This document shows, in pieces, positions 36,602 to 47,827 of a stretch of 64,000 nucleotides of DNA. The stretch comes from Sporobolomyces roseus (Eukaryota; Basidiomycota; Microbotryomycetes; Sporidiobolales; Sporidiobolaceae), in the NCBI GenBank assembly GCA_016617785.1, contig JADILM010000002.1, forward strand, positions 1,426,001-1,490,000, in the 5' to 3' direction. The notes under the pieces are model-generated. The model did not search any database and was not told the DNA's origin. It saw nothing but the letters and a program-made list of their open reading frames with translations. How positions within the stretch are numbered: the first letter of the stretch is position 1; each line of letters opens with the position of its first letter. A program made the translations under genes and the position numbers.

Positions 36602-38034
36602 TCAATTGTTACTCGAATTCGCGAAAGCTTCTGAAAACACGTTGGAAGTGTAAGTCGAGGTTGATGTGTGCGTGCCCGTTCGGAACAAGGCAATCGTTCC
36701 AGGAGTTCCGACGAACTGATCTGGGGGAGAGGGCCGATACGAACTTGAATTGCTGAATTTGCGTTGCGCGGAAGGTGAACCAATGAAGGAAAGGTCGAGG
36801 CGCAGCTGGGGCTGGGGAATAGGACGTGCCGATAGATGAGACTCGAGAGGGGGAGGGAATGGTGAGCAGACTTCGAGTTTCGGAGGAAGAGCAGGAGGTA
36901 AGTCGGTGAAATAGTCGTGATCGATGGCTGTAGGAGTCGTGAGTTCGTCGTCACTGGGCGTGGGCGTTTTGTCTACGTGGTCGTGATCGAATAGGAAAGA
37001 TTGTGGAGGACGAGGTGAAGGAGGGGGACGCGAGGGGAAGATTAGAGGAAATCGAATCCGTACTCCTGAGGGACTCTCGATACTTGCGTCCGGTCTCCTC
37101 TGCGATTCGTGATGGAAAGACATGGGATCGGTGAAAGAAGCTGTTTGAGGGGATCGTGGTCGTAGTCGTGCGGTTCTATTGCTCGAAGTCGAAATGGTTG
37201 AGAAAGCCGTCGAGAATGTCGGCGAAGGAAGGGTGGAGAAAGTGGAATCGGAGATGGGAGAGATCGGCTCGTCGGAAAAAGCTTGACGTCGTTCGGCGAT
37301 GATGGGGGAGAACGGGAGAGGCGAGAGTTTCGGAGATTCGGGTAAGGGAAGTTGTGGGATGAAGTTATCGGCAGCTTGGAGGCTTTGCGATGTACAAGAT
37401 ACGGACTGCCTTGGAGTAGCGATAGAGGCTGAACTGCGTCTTCGGTGAGCAGAAGATCGTCGTCTTTCAGCCTTGATCGATGACAACCTTGTCGTCCTCA
37501 CAGCGTCCGTCATCGTGTCGATCTCCACTACACTCTTCCTCCGCTTCCCATGCCCATCGCTGAACGTCACCATTCTCAACCGATTCGCCGCGACCGCTCG
37601 AAGTTCTGCGGATTCTCGACGACAGTGACCTCGATGAACTGGAGGGGGTGCAGAGTCGTAAGGGAAGGATGCGAAGGGGTCGAGGTTCGTGAAGATGGGA
37701 GGTCCAGCTTGAGGTGTCAACTGCTTGGCGCTTTCCCGCTTGTTCGATGATCTTCTCCTATTCTGAGTGAAAGCGGTCGATGAAGGAAGAGGCGGAGGAG
37801 AGGGGGACTTGGTGAAAGTTGAGCGAGATACGAGCTTCGGAGAGGGAGTCGCTGAGGTAGAAGGGGAAGGTGATGCAGAAGGAGAGCGGAAGAGACTAAT
37901 GCGAGACCGCGAGAAAGCCTGTTTCGACGAAAGAAAATGTCAGTCTTGGAGTTCACTGTGCTCTCGACAGAACGTTAGAAAGTTCGACGTACGCTAGCAG
38001 CTCGTAAGAAAGGCGAATCGCCGTTCGAAGGCAT
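36602..38034 (-). CDS. Ser/Pro-rich basic protein of unknown function
   Basis: Not recognised. Two exons (38034-37993 and 37918-36602) join in frame to 452 residues. The first exon gives MPSNGDSPFLRAAS. The second opens with FSRSRISLFRSPSASPSPS, then a basic region with RRKSVVEIDTMTD and repeated RRSSA motifs that look like possible basophilic kinase (RRxS) sites. The rest is Ser/Pro/Thr-rich with Asp-rich patches. The C-terminal part contains QLRLDLSFIGSPSAQRKF. No structured domain is evident. Its style, strand and neighbours resemble the two genes to its left, but no clear sequence relationship between them was found by eye. Confidence 0.62.
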
Positions 38035-39036
38035 CGAAGAGGGATGGGGAGGGAAGCAAGAAAAGGCGTTTCGTCGACCTCCTCCCCTCACATCTCTGAA
38101 TCCTCCCCGAGTTTGAGTTGACCGATGAGATTCTCTCATGCCCTGAAAATCGGTAGTGATCGATTTGTCAGACTTGCAGCGTTTGAGGTAGTAAGGCTGG
38201 TAAGAAAAGCCATTTCAGGAAGTTATTCGACAATTCGGTCGTAAGGCCAGAACGTGAAGACCTTACAAGCGATCGACATCGCTATGAAAACGTTGAATAG
38301 CGCACGCCTATTCTATAAGGAGGTAAGACAGAACTCGTAGACGGAGTTTCCCCATGTCGCACAGAGAATATTCGAAAACGAGGAGGAAGTCAATAGTCAA
38401 TCGCAAAACTCCATCATTGACCTTGAACGCGAGCGCAACAGACCCTTCGAGCTTGCTGTAGCGTCATAGAGCGTCTATAACGTCGCTCGCCCTCCAACTT
38501 GACGACAACGAGGTGTTTATCGTTTCGAGAGAAGTGAGGATCCTCCAATACAGACCTTTCGATTTACAAGGACGCGTGGGTCACGTCGAGATGTCACTGC
38601 TCAGGTTGCCTAGTGAGCGCATAGGAGTTGAAGTGCTTGAGTAGTCTGTTTGAGAGATGAAACAAAGAGAAAGAAGTTAGCTTCTTCCACTCCTCACCTC
38701 GCCTAGCTGCCGAGTAGCTCTTGATCGCATTAACCTGAAGATCAAGCTGCTATCACTCACTCTAGGACAGTACCAAGGGAAACCATCGAAGCCGGTCTTT
38801 TCTCTCAACAATCTCTCGGGACCTCGTGCAGCTCGCAGACAAGCTAGAGGGAATTTGTGAACGCAGTGGCTCTTACAGTACGTATCTCTATCTCCCTATC
38901 GCACAGGCAGTATCCTATACGCCTCTCGCGTTCTTGTTTCGGAGGCTCGATTGTTCCGATGAACCAAGCAGGCTGACTATACTTTGCTACCTGTCTTGAC
39001 AGAACACCATCAAGTCAGAGGGAGTAGCGGTACAAG
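38035..39036. other. Divergent intergenic region upstream of Fhl1-like gene
   Basis: One kilobase without a supported gene, between a minus-strand and a plus-strand start. A donor-like sequence (AGTACGTATC, about 38879) and an acceptor with pyrimidine tract (CTTGACAG ending about 39001) lie 35 bp upstream of the ATG at 39037. Together they could form an intron in the 5' leader of the forkhead gene. The rest should be promoter sequence. Confidence 0.45.
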
Positions 39037-42000
39037 ATGGTAGACTTGGAGATGGCTCCGCCCGGTGTCCCACCGATATCTTTCGAAAACTATTCTCACC
39101 AATCTACCACCCTCGTCGATGACCTTTTACCGGCCTGGAGCCGTGATCAGTCACCTCTAGATACGCAGCGACAGTCATCGAAAATCTTTCCGACCGCTTC
39201 TACTCCCCTACCCGAAGAATTTCCGGCTCCTCTGTCCTTCGCGAATGTCGCTTCGATTCCTTCCTTGTCTCCGAAAGCTCTCTCGACAACCCCAGTTCAA
39301 TCTCCTCTTCTACCTTCACATACCGCCATTGCTACCGGAACTCCTCATTCACCAGTCATCCCGAACGAGCAAACTCAGAATCCGACAAACGACTTTGCTG
39401 GAGAGCTCACGGAGGGTCTACACCGAAGGGAAACGGTCGGTGAGGATGCAGCTCTCAACGATGGTCGGATACAAGTGAGTTGCCTGTCTTTCTCCAAAAC
39501 TCATCCCGGAAAATGCTGACAGTACCCTCCTTTTGACAGGCATTCGCAAAACTCGAGTTCGAACACTTCGACATCTACATCCAGAAGCTCAACGTGGTAC
39601 TTGGTCGACGTCCAGCGGCTGTACCAAGTAGGAAACCGAGTATGGTCACTCAAGACAGTTACAAGTTTGAAGGGTTCAGAAACGCTACACCTCCGATCAA
39701 GCAGGAGGAACTCGTCACAGACCTCGCATTATCCGGCTCACCTACGACTATTCCCCTTTCTGCTCCATCTCCTCCGGTCAAAGGCAAGGAGAAAGTCATG
39801 CCCGATCCCCTTTCAGAATTCGTCGAATCCTCTCCCGTGATCCCCGCTTCCTCATCTCTCGTACCGGATCAAGACGTACCTGAAATCTCGCTCCAAGCTC
39901 CGGACGATACATCGGCACCTATCGCTTCGACTTCACAAACGAAGATCGAGTCTACCGACCCAGTCATTCCTCGAATTCAGTCAACGACAGACATCGATCT
40001 GGGTTCGGTTCGAGCTATCTCGCGACAGCACGCGAGACTCTTCTACGATCATGAGCTCGGAGGATGGATCTTGGAAGTTCTCGGAAGAAATGGAGTCGTT
40101 ATCGAAGGTCATTGGAGAGGGAAAGGCCAGAAAACGCTTCTTCTCGAAAGGTGAGCAGCTCTTTCGCTTCAGTCGAAAGAGTCAATTCGCTGATTGCTTA
40201 AAGGAGTGCGCACACTGTAGGACCAAGATTCAGATCGCAGATCGAATTTTCCATTTCGAACTTCCAACTATCGATGTCTATCGAGCCGAGGGAGAAGGCA
40301 CGATTGAGAATGGCAGCTCGATGAAAACAAAAGGAAAGGGTAGAGGGAAGGGCAAAGGGAAGGGAAAGAGTAAGGCGAGGCAGAATGGAAATAGCCGAGC
40401 AGAACAAGACGAGGGCGCTTCATCGAGTCTGTCGGAAGTCTCCGATAGCGAACTCGAACGGAGTCCACGGCAACGTCCTCCCCTTTCGAATGGAGCAGTC
40501 TCGCTCGACGCCTCGGGATTCTCCCCTGCCGCCTCAGCTCCACAATCCCTCTCAACCGATTTACCCTCTTTATCGACCGCACCTTCACCTTCTTTACCTC
40601 CGATACCACCGCGATCTTCCAGTCTTCCTATATCAGCTGGTCCTTCAGCTCCTCCGCTTCGACCTTCTCGCAGTCCCCTCCCTCGTCAAGCTTCACTCCG
40701 AAATTCGATGGCGCCTCCTCCTCGAGCTGCTTCCCGAAATGCTGTCTACAATCACGCTCTTTCGTCCTCAGGATCGAACGTCGCCTCTCGAACCCCTGCT
40801 CCACCTGTGCAGGTCACCGCAGAAGACCTCGAGATCGGCCGGCAACGAGCAGCGATGATCACTCAGCTCCTCGCAGGAGGCAACGCCCCCTCAAGCGGGA
40901 AAGCACCTGCGGTCGTAGCGCAACCTGTCAAGCGAGCGGGAGGAATGGCTAGTAGGAGTAGCGGGAGAGGGAAAGCAGTACCGAATCTACCACCTCCAGC
41001 AGGAAAAGCGCCCGGGAAAGGAAAAGGCTTACCACCTCGTCCTTCACGCTCGGCTATCACGGGATGGGGAGATGGAGAGGATGAGGATGATAGTAGTGGA
41101 TCGAGCAGTAGTGATGAAGGGGAAGAAGATCAAGTTATGGCTAGTGCAGAAGGAGAGTCACTCATTCGAAAGACGCCTGTCACCAACGCTGCTCTCAAAG
41201 CACCTTCACCTCATCCCACCACGCAATCGGTTCCTCCTCCTCGAACAGTTCCCCTCGAATCTCCTGCTCCCGTAGCTTTGAAACAACCAAAACACCGATC
41301 TTCGAGCATTCCAACTTCGACCTCTCGAGCAGGCGAGGCATCGTCGAGTCTTCCACCTATCTCGCTCCCGCCGCTCCCGTCCTCCTCGGCATCATTGCCG
41401 CCGTTGCCCTCTTTCTCGGCACCTTCCCTCGTTTCTCCCAACCTCGTCTCGAGATCTCAACCTTTACAACTTCCGACAAACGCTTCTACTACAAGTGCAA
41501 CCAGCACGTCTGTTCCTCCCGTCTCTGCACCATCCGCTTCTACTACCGCTCTTCCCCTCGCACCTCCCTCCGCTTACAAATCGATCAACGGTGAATCGAC
41601 TGCAGCTACGAGCGCATCGACGAAGAAGAGCAAGTCGAAGGCGTCAAAGACGAATGGTGAATCGACGACGAAGAAGAAGAAATCAAGCAAAGCGAGTGCT
41701 TCGGTTCCTACAGCTCCAACCACGCTTCCCGGCACTCCCGATGCGGATCCTGCTTCTACCGCTCCCGCCAAACCTCGACCTACTCCCTATACTCCAGCTC
41801 CTCATCCTCCCGATACGCCTTATCCAACTTCAGCTCCTCCAGACGATCCACTCGCGAAACCACCCTTCACCTACGCTTCTCTCATCGCTCAAGCACTCGC
41901 AGAATCGGAGACAGCAAAGCTCACTATGCAACAAATCTACGATTGGATCACGACGAGATGGCCTTACTTCAAGGATCATCAAAGTGGATGGCAGGTGAGT

Positions 42001-43115
42001 CGAAGATTTCATCGAATCGTATTGGTTTGCTCTCAATTGACTTCCGTTCGTTTTCGCTGCGCGTAGAACTCAATTCGACACAATCTCACACCAGCTCGAG
42101 GGTTCCACAAGGTGTTGCGACAAGCTGATGAAGCTGGGAAAGGGGCCTTCTGGATGATGGATCCTGCTCAAGCTGTCAACTTTGATGGACTCCACTTCAA
42201 ACGAGCTACCTCGAGCTCTACTTCGAAACCCGCTAGCTCAACTACGAAAGCTGCTTCCCCCTCGAAAGACTCTCAACCACCGACGAATCCATCTCTCCCC
42301 TCCGCTTCCCCCGCTCCCTCTTCCTCATCGACCACGGCAAAGGCTGCGAATCCGACGAAAGCGAAATCGACTTCGACCAAAGCTGCCACTCCAGCTAATT
42401 CAACTCTTTCAAAACCTCTACCTATCGTTGTCGGTCCGATTCCCGATTCCTACGTTCGACCCGCTCCACCTAAAGCAGCACTCGATAAAGCGAACGACGA
42501 GGTTACCGCTGCACTTCTCGCCGATCCTCCCATCGTCCTTCACGAAGGCAAGATCATTCTCAATCCTGGCATCTTTGCTCACCTCAAGAAGGAGCAACTC
42601 AGCAACCTCGAAGCGATTCCAGCGAGCAAAGCACTACAAATCCTTCAAGCCTTCGTCGTTCAACACTTCAAGGACAAGATGAGGAAAGCAGCAGCTGAGA
42701 AGGCGAGAGCAGCGGCAGCTTTAGCTGCAACTTCGGGAGGAGGTGTTGGAACAGCGACAACGAATGGTGAGTTCTTCTGATCTATCTTTATCGATGCTCT
42801 CAACGAAGACGTCGAGAGGAAAGAAAAGATTCCGGCGGAAACGAGGCAACTAACTCTAAACCGAACTTGCTCTCGGCAGGAACGACTTCATCAACGGTTT
42901 CTTCCGCTTCCGCAACTACGATCGCACCTTCTTCTACCACCTCCTCTTCCTCGCAACAGACGACTACGAACAAGGCTGTACCTGCACCATCGTCGTCGAC
43001 AGCACCAAAGACAGCCTCGAAAACGACGAAGCCGAAATCGAAGAAACGTGAACGAGACTCGTCCGACATCGCAACAACTTCCGCTGAACCTCTTTCCAAA
43101 ATTGCGAAGACGTAG
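39037..43115 (+). CDS. FHL1: Fhl1-type FHA-forkhead transcription factor
   Basis: In yeast Fhl1, together with Ifh1 and downstream of TOR, controls ribosomal protein genes. Five exons (39037-39474, 39540-40150, 40221-41994, 42067-42766, 42880-43115) join in frame to 1252 residues. The FHA domain spans exons 2-3: AFAKLEFEHFDIYIQKLNVV, LGRR, a long insertion, then DIDLGSVRAISRQHARLFYD, GRNGVVIEG and RTKIQIADRIFHFELP. The Ser-Arg-Gln-His core is intact. A Lys-rich patch (KGKGRGKGKGKGKSKAR) and a long Ser/Pro/Ala linker follow. The forkhead domain (KPPFTYASLIAQAL, WPYFKDHQSGWQ, NSIRHNLTPARGFHKVLR, GAFWMMDP) crosses the third intron. The FHA insertion and sequence fit Fhl1 better than Fkh1/Fkh2. 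A basic Ser/Thr-rich tail ends at 43115. Confidence 0.92.
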
Positions 43116-43488
43116 TTTATTCGTCGGATCGGATAGAACTAGAACGACGACGACGAGTTCTCTGGCAGGCTCCAGCGCAGGAATGAAAGGCAAGAAAACC
43201 CACTGTTCACTCGTTCGTCTGAGAAGGTTTTTCCTTTGACTCTGTCTGTCTTCTTCCCTCGCAAATACTTTTCTTTTTTGTTGTCGACCATTTCCTTTGT
43301 CTATTTGTCGTGTCAATCGTATCAACAGTCTTTACTGCTCTTTGGCTGCTGCTGTGTGGTGCGGATTAGAGAGGGGCCAACGAAATCGATCTTTGACCGA
43401 ACTGAATCTCCAGAAATTTTTCCAACTCGAATTGATCCAACAACAACTATACTCGACCAAATCAACCTCTCACATTGAAGGACTAGCT
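43116..43488. other. Intergenic region between two transcription factor genes
   Basis: Tandem plus-strand genes flank this stretch, which should hold the Fhl1-like 3' untranslated region and the promoter of the C2H2 factor. T-rich near 43250-43310. No gene is seen. Confidence 0.5.
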
Positions 43489-46400
43489 ATGGCAGCTGCA
43501 GGTGCAGCATTCAGTTCGATCGCAGTATTAGATCAAGCCAACAACCACAACAAAGAAGCAGGCTCTAGCACTACTCGACCGACTGACTCTCCCAACGATT
43601 CAACAACGCCTCTTCCCGAAAAGAAGAGACGCCGAAGGAACCACGGAGCAGAGGAGGGGAAACGTTACGCTTGTGACTATCAAGGTTGTACCAAATGTAG
43701 GTCCCGATGCATCCGAACCAGAGACGATCGAGGACGAGTTTCTTCTCTCTCTCTCTCAAATTGTGCTTACACTCAGTCCTCCCTTTTATTGCTCGCCAAA
43801 CAGCATTCAGCAGACCAGATCACTTGAACCGCCACAAACTCAATCACAATCCGACCACAATCTTCAATTGCGACAGGTGAATCTTTTAAAGTTCTCACAA
43901 GAGGCGAGAGGCGAGCAAGGAGCCCCAGCTGGAGACGAAGGGGTTTCGCTCGTTTTAGAATCGATAACTGACTCTCATATCGATGAGCAAATCAAAACAG
44001 ATGTACAAAGACGTTTGTCAGGATGGATTTGTTGACGAGGCATGCAGAGAGACATGATAAAAGGGAGAAAGAGAAAGGGGAGGATTCGGGTGCATTGGGA
44101 AAGACGAAGGGAGAGGGAGGTCCTGCGCCTCGAAAGAGAGCAAAGGCAGCTCCGAAGACGGACACGACGAATCAGATTCCGACACCGCCGACGAAAAAGT
44201 TCGATATTCCGAATATTCCTCAAGGTCAACCTTCGACTGCAGCAGTTTACGCCGCTGATCAGAATCAAGCACTACAACAATCTCTGTACAACTCTATTCC
44301 GACTCCCGGTTCAAATATCCCTCCCCCAGCTTTCCCAATTCTCCATCCTTCCGATCTCTCCGCTCATACCCCAAGTTCGACTTTCTCGACCATGTCTCCT
44401 CATGCGATGTCGACCTCACTCTCACCTGCCGAAAACGCTTTCACTGCCGCTGCTCAACAAGGTCCTTCACCGCCAGGAACTTACGGCTCATCTTACGGAG
44501 GACCCTCCCCTACCGCTTCTTTCGGTGGAACTCCCAATGTCGTCCCTCCCTCTTCCAATATCTTCGCCAGTTCCCTCGTCATCCCTTCGACTTTCCAATC
44601 TGAGGCCCCTCCACCATCCGCTCCGACAAACGCTCTCGCTCTCGTCGACGGTACTCTCGGAGTCGGCCCTCAGCAACTTCATCATCTCTCGAACGGAGGA
44701 CCTACTCTTCATCAACCTCATCCTCACCAGCCTCATCACGTACAGTTCAATCTCGACCCCTCGCAAGCTTTCGGCGGACATGCAGCTCAGACATACAACT
44801 TTGAAGAACCCTTCAACTTGATGTCATCGAATCACATGACTGCTCAAGACATGTCTTGGTTATTCGACGCTTCACAACCGTTAGACGTTCACTTTGCGAT
44901 GAGTCGACCGGCGAGTCCAGGGGCAGGTGGAAACACGGATTTCTTGGGTGCTTTCCTCAACAATGGAATCGGAAGTCAGCTGGATCAGGTCTCGAGGGAA
45001 TTGGAAGCTCACGAACAACGTCAGGGTCAATCGCAACCACCACCCCCTCACGGTATCAGCTTACTCGGGCTCAACTCGAACGATCACCATGGCCCGAATG
45101 GCCTACAACACTCGAATGGAATCAAGCTTGAACCGATTCAAGAGGTCAGTCCGCCGACAAGTACGAAAACACCTGTCGCTACTGTAAGCTTCCTTTCGCT
45201 ACTCCTTTCGTCTCTCTTAGAGCGTGCTTCTGACCGAATGTTCGCGTATTTAGCTCTCGTCGTCCGATTCTCAGCATAGTGGACCTGGATCTCCTTTCGA
45301 CATGCCAAGCTCTCACGAACCTATCGACTGGTCAATCTACGTCGACAGCGATACCCGAACACGAGTCCTCGACTACCTTGGTGTAAGCTTTCTCGTTTCC
45401 TCCCTTCCTCGATTTCAAAAACTGAGTTCAAGTTTCGCTTTTCTTTTAGCCTGAATGGGGTTCGCTTCGATCGGATCCTCGAATGAGTGCTCGCAACATG
45501 ACTTTCTACCTCGATTTGTTCTGGGTCAAGATGCACGAAACGACTGCTCCCGCCGTTCACCGAGCTTCGTTCAGACCGAATCAAGCTCCTACACCTCTGC
45601 TTCTCTCGATGGTCAGTCTGCTACTTTCCGCTTTGGCATTCTACGCGTACTCATCTCCAGATTCCTCGGTGTGCAGATGCTTCTCGGTACCTACTTTGCA
45701 CCTCTCGACGCCTATCAATTATCGGTCCAACTTCATCCTTGGTTCAGAGGCAAGGTGTTCTGCTCTCCCGAGTTCAGACCTCGAGCAGAAATCTGGCTTC
45801 ATCAGACCGTCCTTCTCATTGTCATCTTCGGAAAGCTCTGCAGCAGTACGTCTCATCTCGTTTCCTCGAATCGGAATTCGTGAATGCTCATTAAATTGCT
45901 TGTACACAGCCCGAATGGATCACGAAATGGCTCACATCTTCTGGTCTTCGTGCATCACTCTCGCCAAACGAAGCGGTCTCTTCTCGCAACTCGTCGTCGA
46001 AATCCCTCATGAGAAAAAAGATGATATCGATTTCGTTTGGAGAGCGTGGATTCAAGAGGAAGTTGCGAAGAGGTTGGCACAGATCATGTTTGCTGTCGAT
46101 GTCGAACGTGAGTCGTCTTTCTTGGACAGTATTCGATTTTGACTGATGTCGATTTCCGCTTTTTCCAGATGCTGCTTTCTTCCGACACTCGCACACTCTC
46201 TCAGCTTTCCAAGTTCAACTACAACTGCCATGCGACGAGGATCTTTGGGAGGCTTCGAACGCTCACGAATGGAAACGATTGAACGACGAAGCACGACCGC
46301 CGATTCAGTTCATTTCAGCTCTCAAAGCTTGCCTCACTGCCACTCACGACCCTCCAAGCTTGAACCCATTCTCACGGATAGCCGTACTTCACGGATTGCT

Positions 46401-47510
46401 CAGCGTTTCTCAGGATCTGCATTGGTGCGTTTCATCGCTTAATTTCTCCTCCTTTCTTCGTCTTCGCTGATTCGCAACTTTGGACAAATAGGCGCGATCA
46501 TGTTCTCGGTTTCTCGAATCAAGAACGTCGAGCACAAACTTGGCGCGATATGATGTACGTTTCTTTCACTCTTTCCGTGAGAATTTTTGTGCTAATTTTC
46601 GGTTCTGCTCTCAGATCTTCCGCATACAATACTTGGAAACAACGACTCGATGGAGCTCTCGTCGACGCTTCACCTGCAACTCGTCAACTTTTACGTGCTT
46701 CGATCTCCCTTTACGCGACTGCTCAAATCACGTTCAGTATCGATATTCACGAGTGAGTCGGAGTTCTCTTTTTTTCCCGAGGTGAACAATATTGACTCTT
46801 TATACCGAGCAGACTCCAAATTTACGCTGGTGCACAAGTCGCTCTTGGTCTCGTCGTTACTCCTCCAATCTATCACGCTGCCGAAACTCGAGTCCGAATG
46901 TGGTCAAGTTCGAAAGAAGGTCGAGCATCGACATGGCACGCTTGTCACTTCCTCCGATCATGCTTGATGCATTGGCAACAATCTACAGGAGACTTGGCGT
47001 GAGTAGAACGACTCTGATCAGGCGGAAGCGCTATTGTACTGACTCTGTATTGTTTCGATCCTCCCAGCGGTTGTCTTCATCATCGATGGGCTGTATATAT
47101 CGCTTGTCTCGCTGTCTACGCTTTCGGTCGATCAACGAGTGGTCCTCCAGCAGTCAAGGCTCACAACCATCAGGAAGCTGCGATGCGTTATCTCGATCAG
47201 GTTCGTTTTTTAACTTCCTTCTGATCGAATCTCTCGCAAATGGCTGATCCCCTTGTCGCCTTCATTCAGATGTGTACGAACACTCCGGATGGACTTCTTG
47301 CTGTCACGGGGAAACAGAACTGCCTCGACCTGTGCGAGACGGTGCGAGATTACATTTCAGATACGAGATGGGAGTTGGGTAAGCTCGATCTTCACCTTTT
47401 CCTTCGCAATGCATTACACAGGCTAACTTTCTACATTCACTACAGTTCAAGAAGCTGGGCTCATTCTCCAGAAACTCGTCCAGGCTCAACCCGCAACGCC
47501 TGTGTTCTAA
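43489..47510 (+). CDS. C2H2 zinc-finger transcription factor with fungal TF domain
   Basis: Nuclear regulator with two tandem C2H2 fingers near the N-terminus. Finger 1 is split by an intron: YACDYQGCTKS joins FSRPDHLNRHKLNH. Finger 2 is also split: FNCDRCTKTF then VRMDLLTRHAERH. A basic segment and a long Pro/Ser/Gln-rich middle (43900-45280) follow. The C-terminal half, in several short exons (45280-47510), reads as a fungal-specific transcription factor domain: IDWSIYVDSDTRTRVLDYLG, YLDLFWVKMHETTAP, QLSVQLHPWFRGK, then IAVLHGLLSVSQDLHW. The last exon ends VQAQPATPVF. C2H2 fingers combined with this middle-homology domain occur in AmdX-like and Klf1-like factors; no orthologue is assigned. 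Start 43489 (MAAAGAAFSS) is the first ATG that leads into the fingers. Confidence 0.88.
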
Positions 47511-47827
47511 ACTGTACATTCGGATCCCCTTTCTCCTCTTTTCGCCTTACCTATCCCTAATTTCACCTAACCTTTCTCGCACTAAGTTTTTCTCCCTTCG
47601 TAGTATTTCTCCTCTCGTTCCTTTTTTTTGTTTTGCTCTCGCTCTCAGTAACCTCGCAACTTCTAGAATCTCTCGACGACAACCTAGAAAGCTCTATATA
47701 TCATGTGCAACATTCTCTTTTGGACATCTCTCACGCAAACGAACGAGATCTTACGGGTCGGAGAACATGGCTTTGCGAGTCCGAAGATTAGGGAAGATGA
47801 GTAAACGATAAGCTAGGATAGGAGAAT
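47511..47827. other. Convergent 3' region
   Basis: Between the stop codons of the C2H2 factor (+) and the TMEM184-like gene (-). T-rich stretches near 47620-47635. Only untranslated sequence is expected. Confidence 0.55.
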
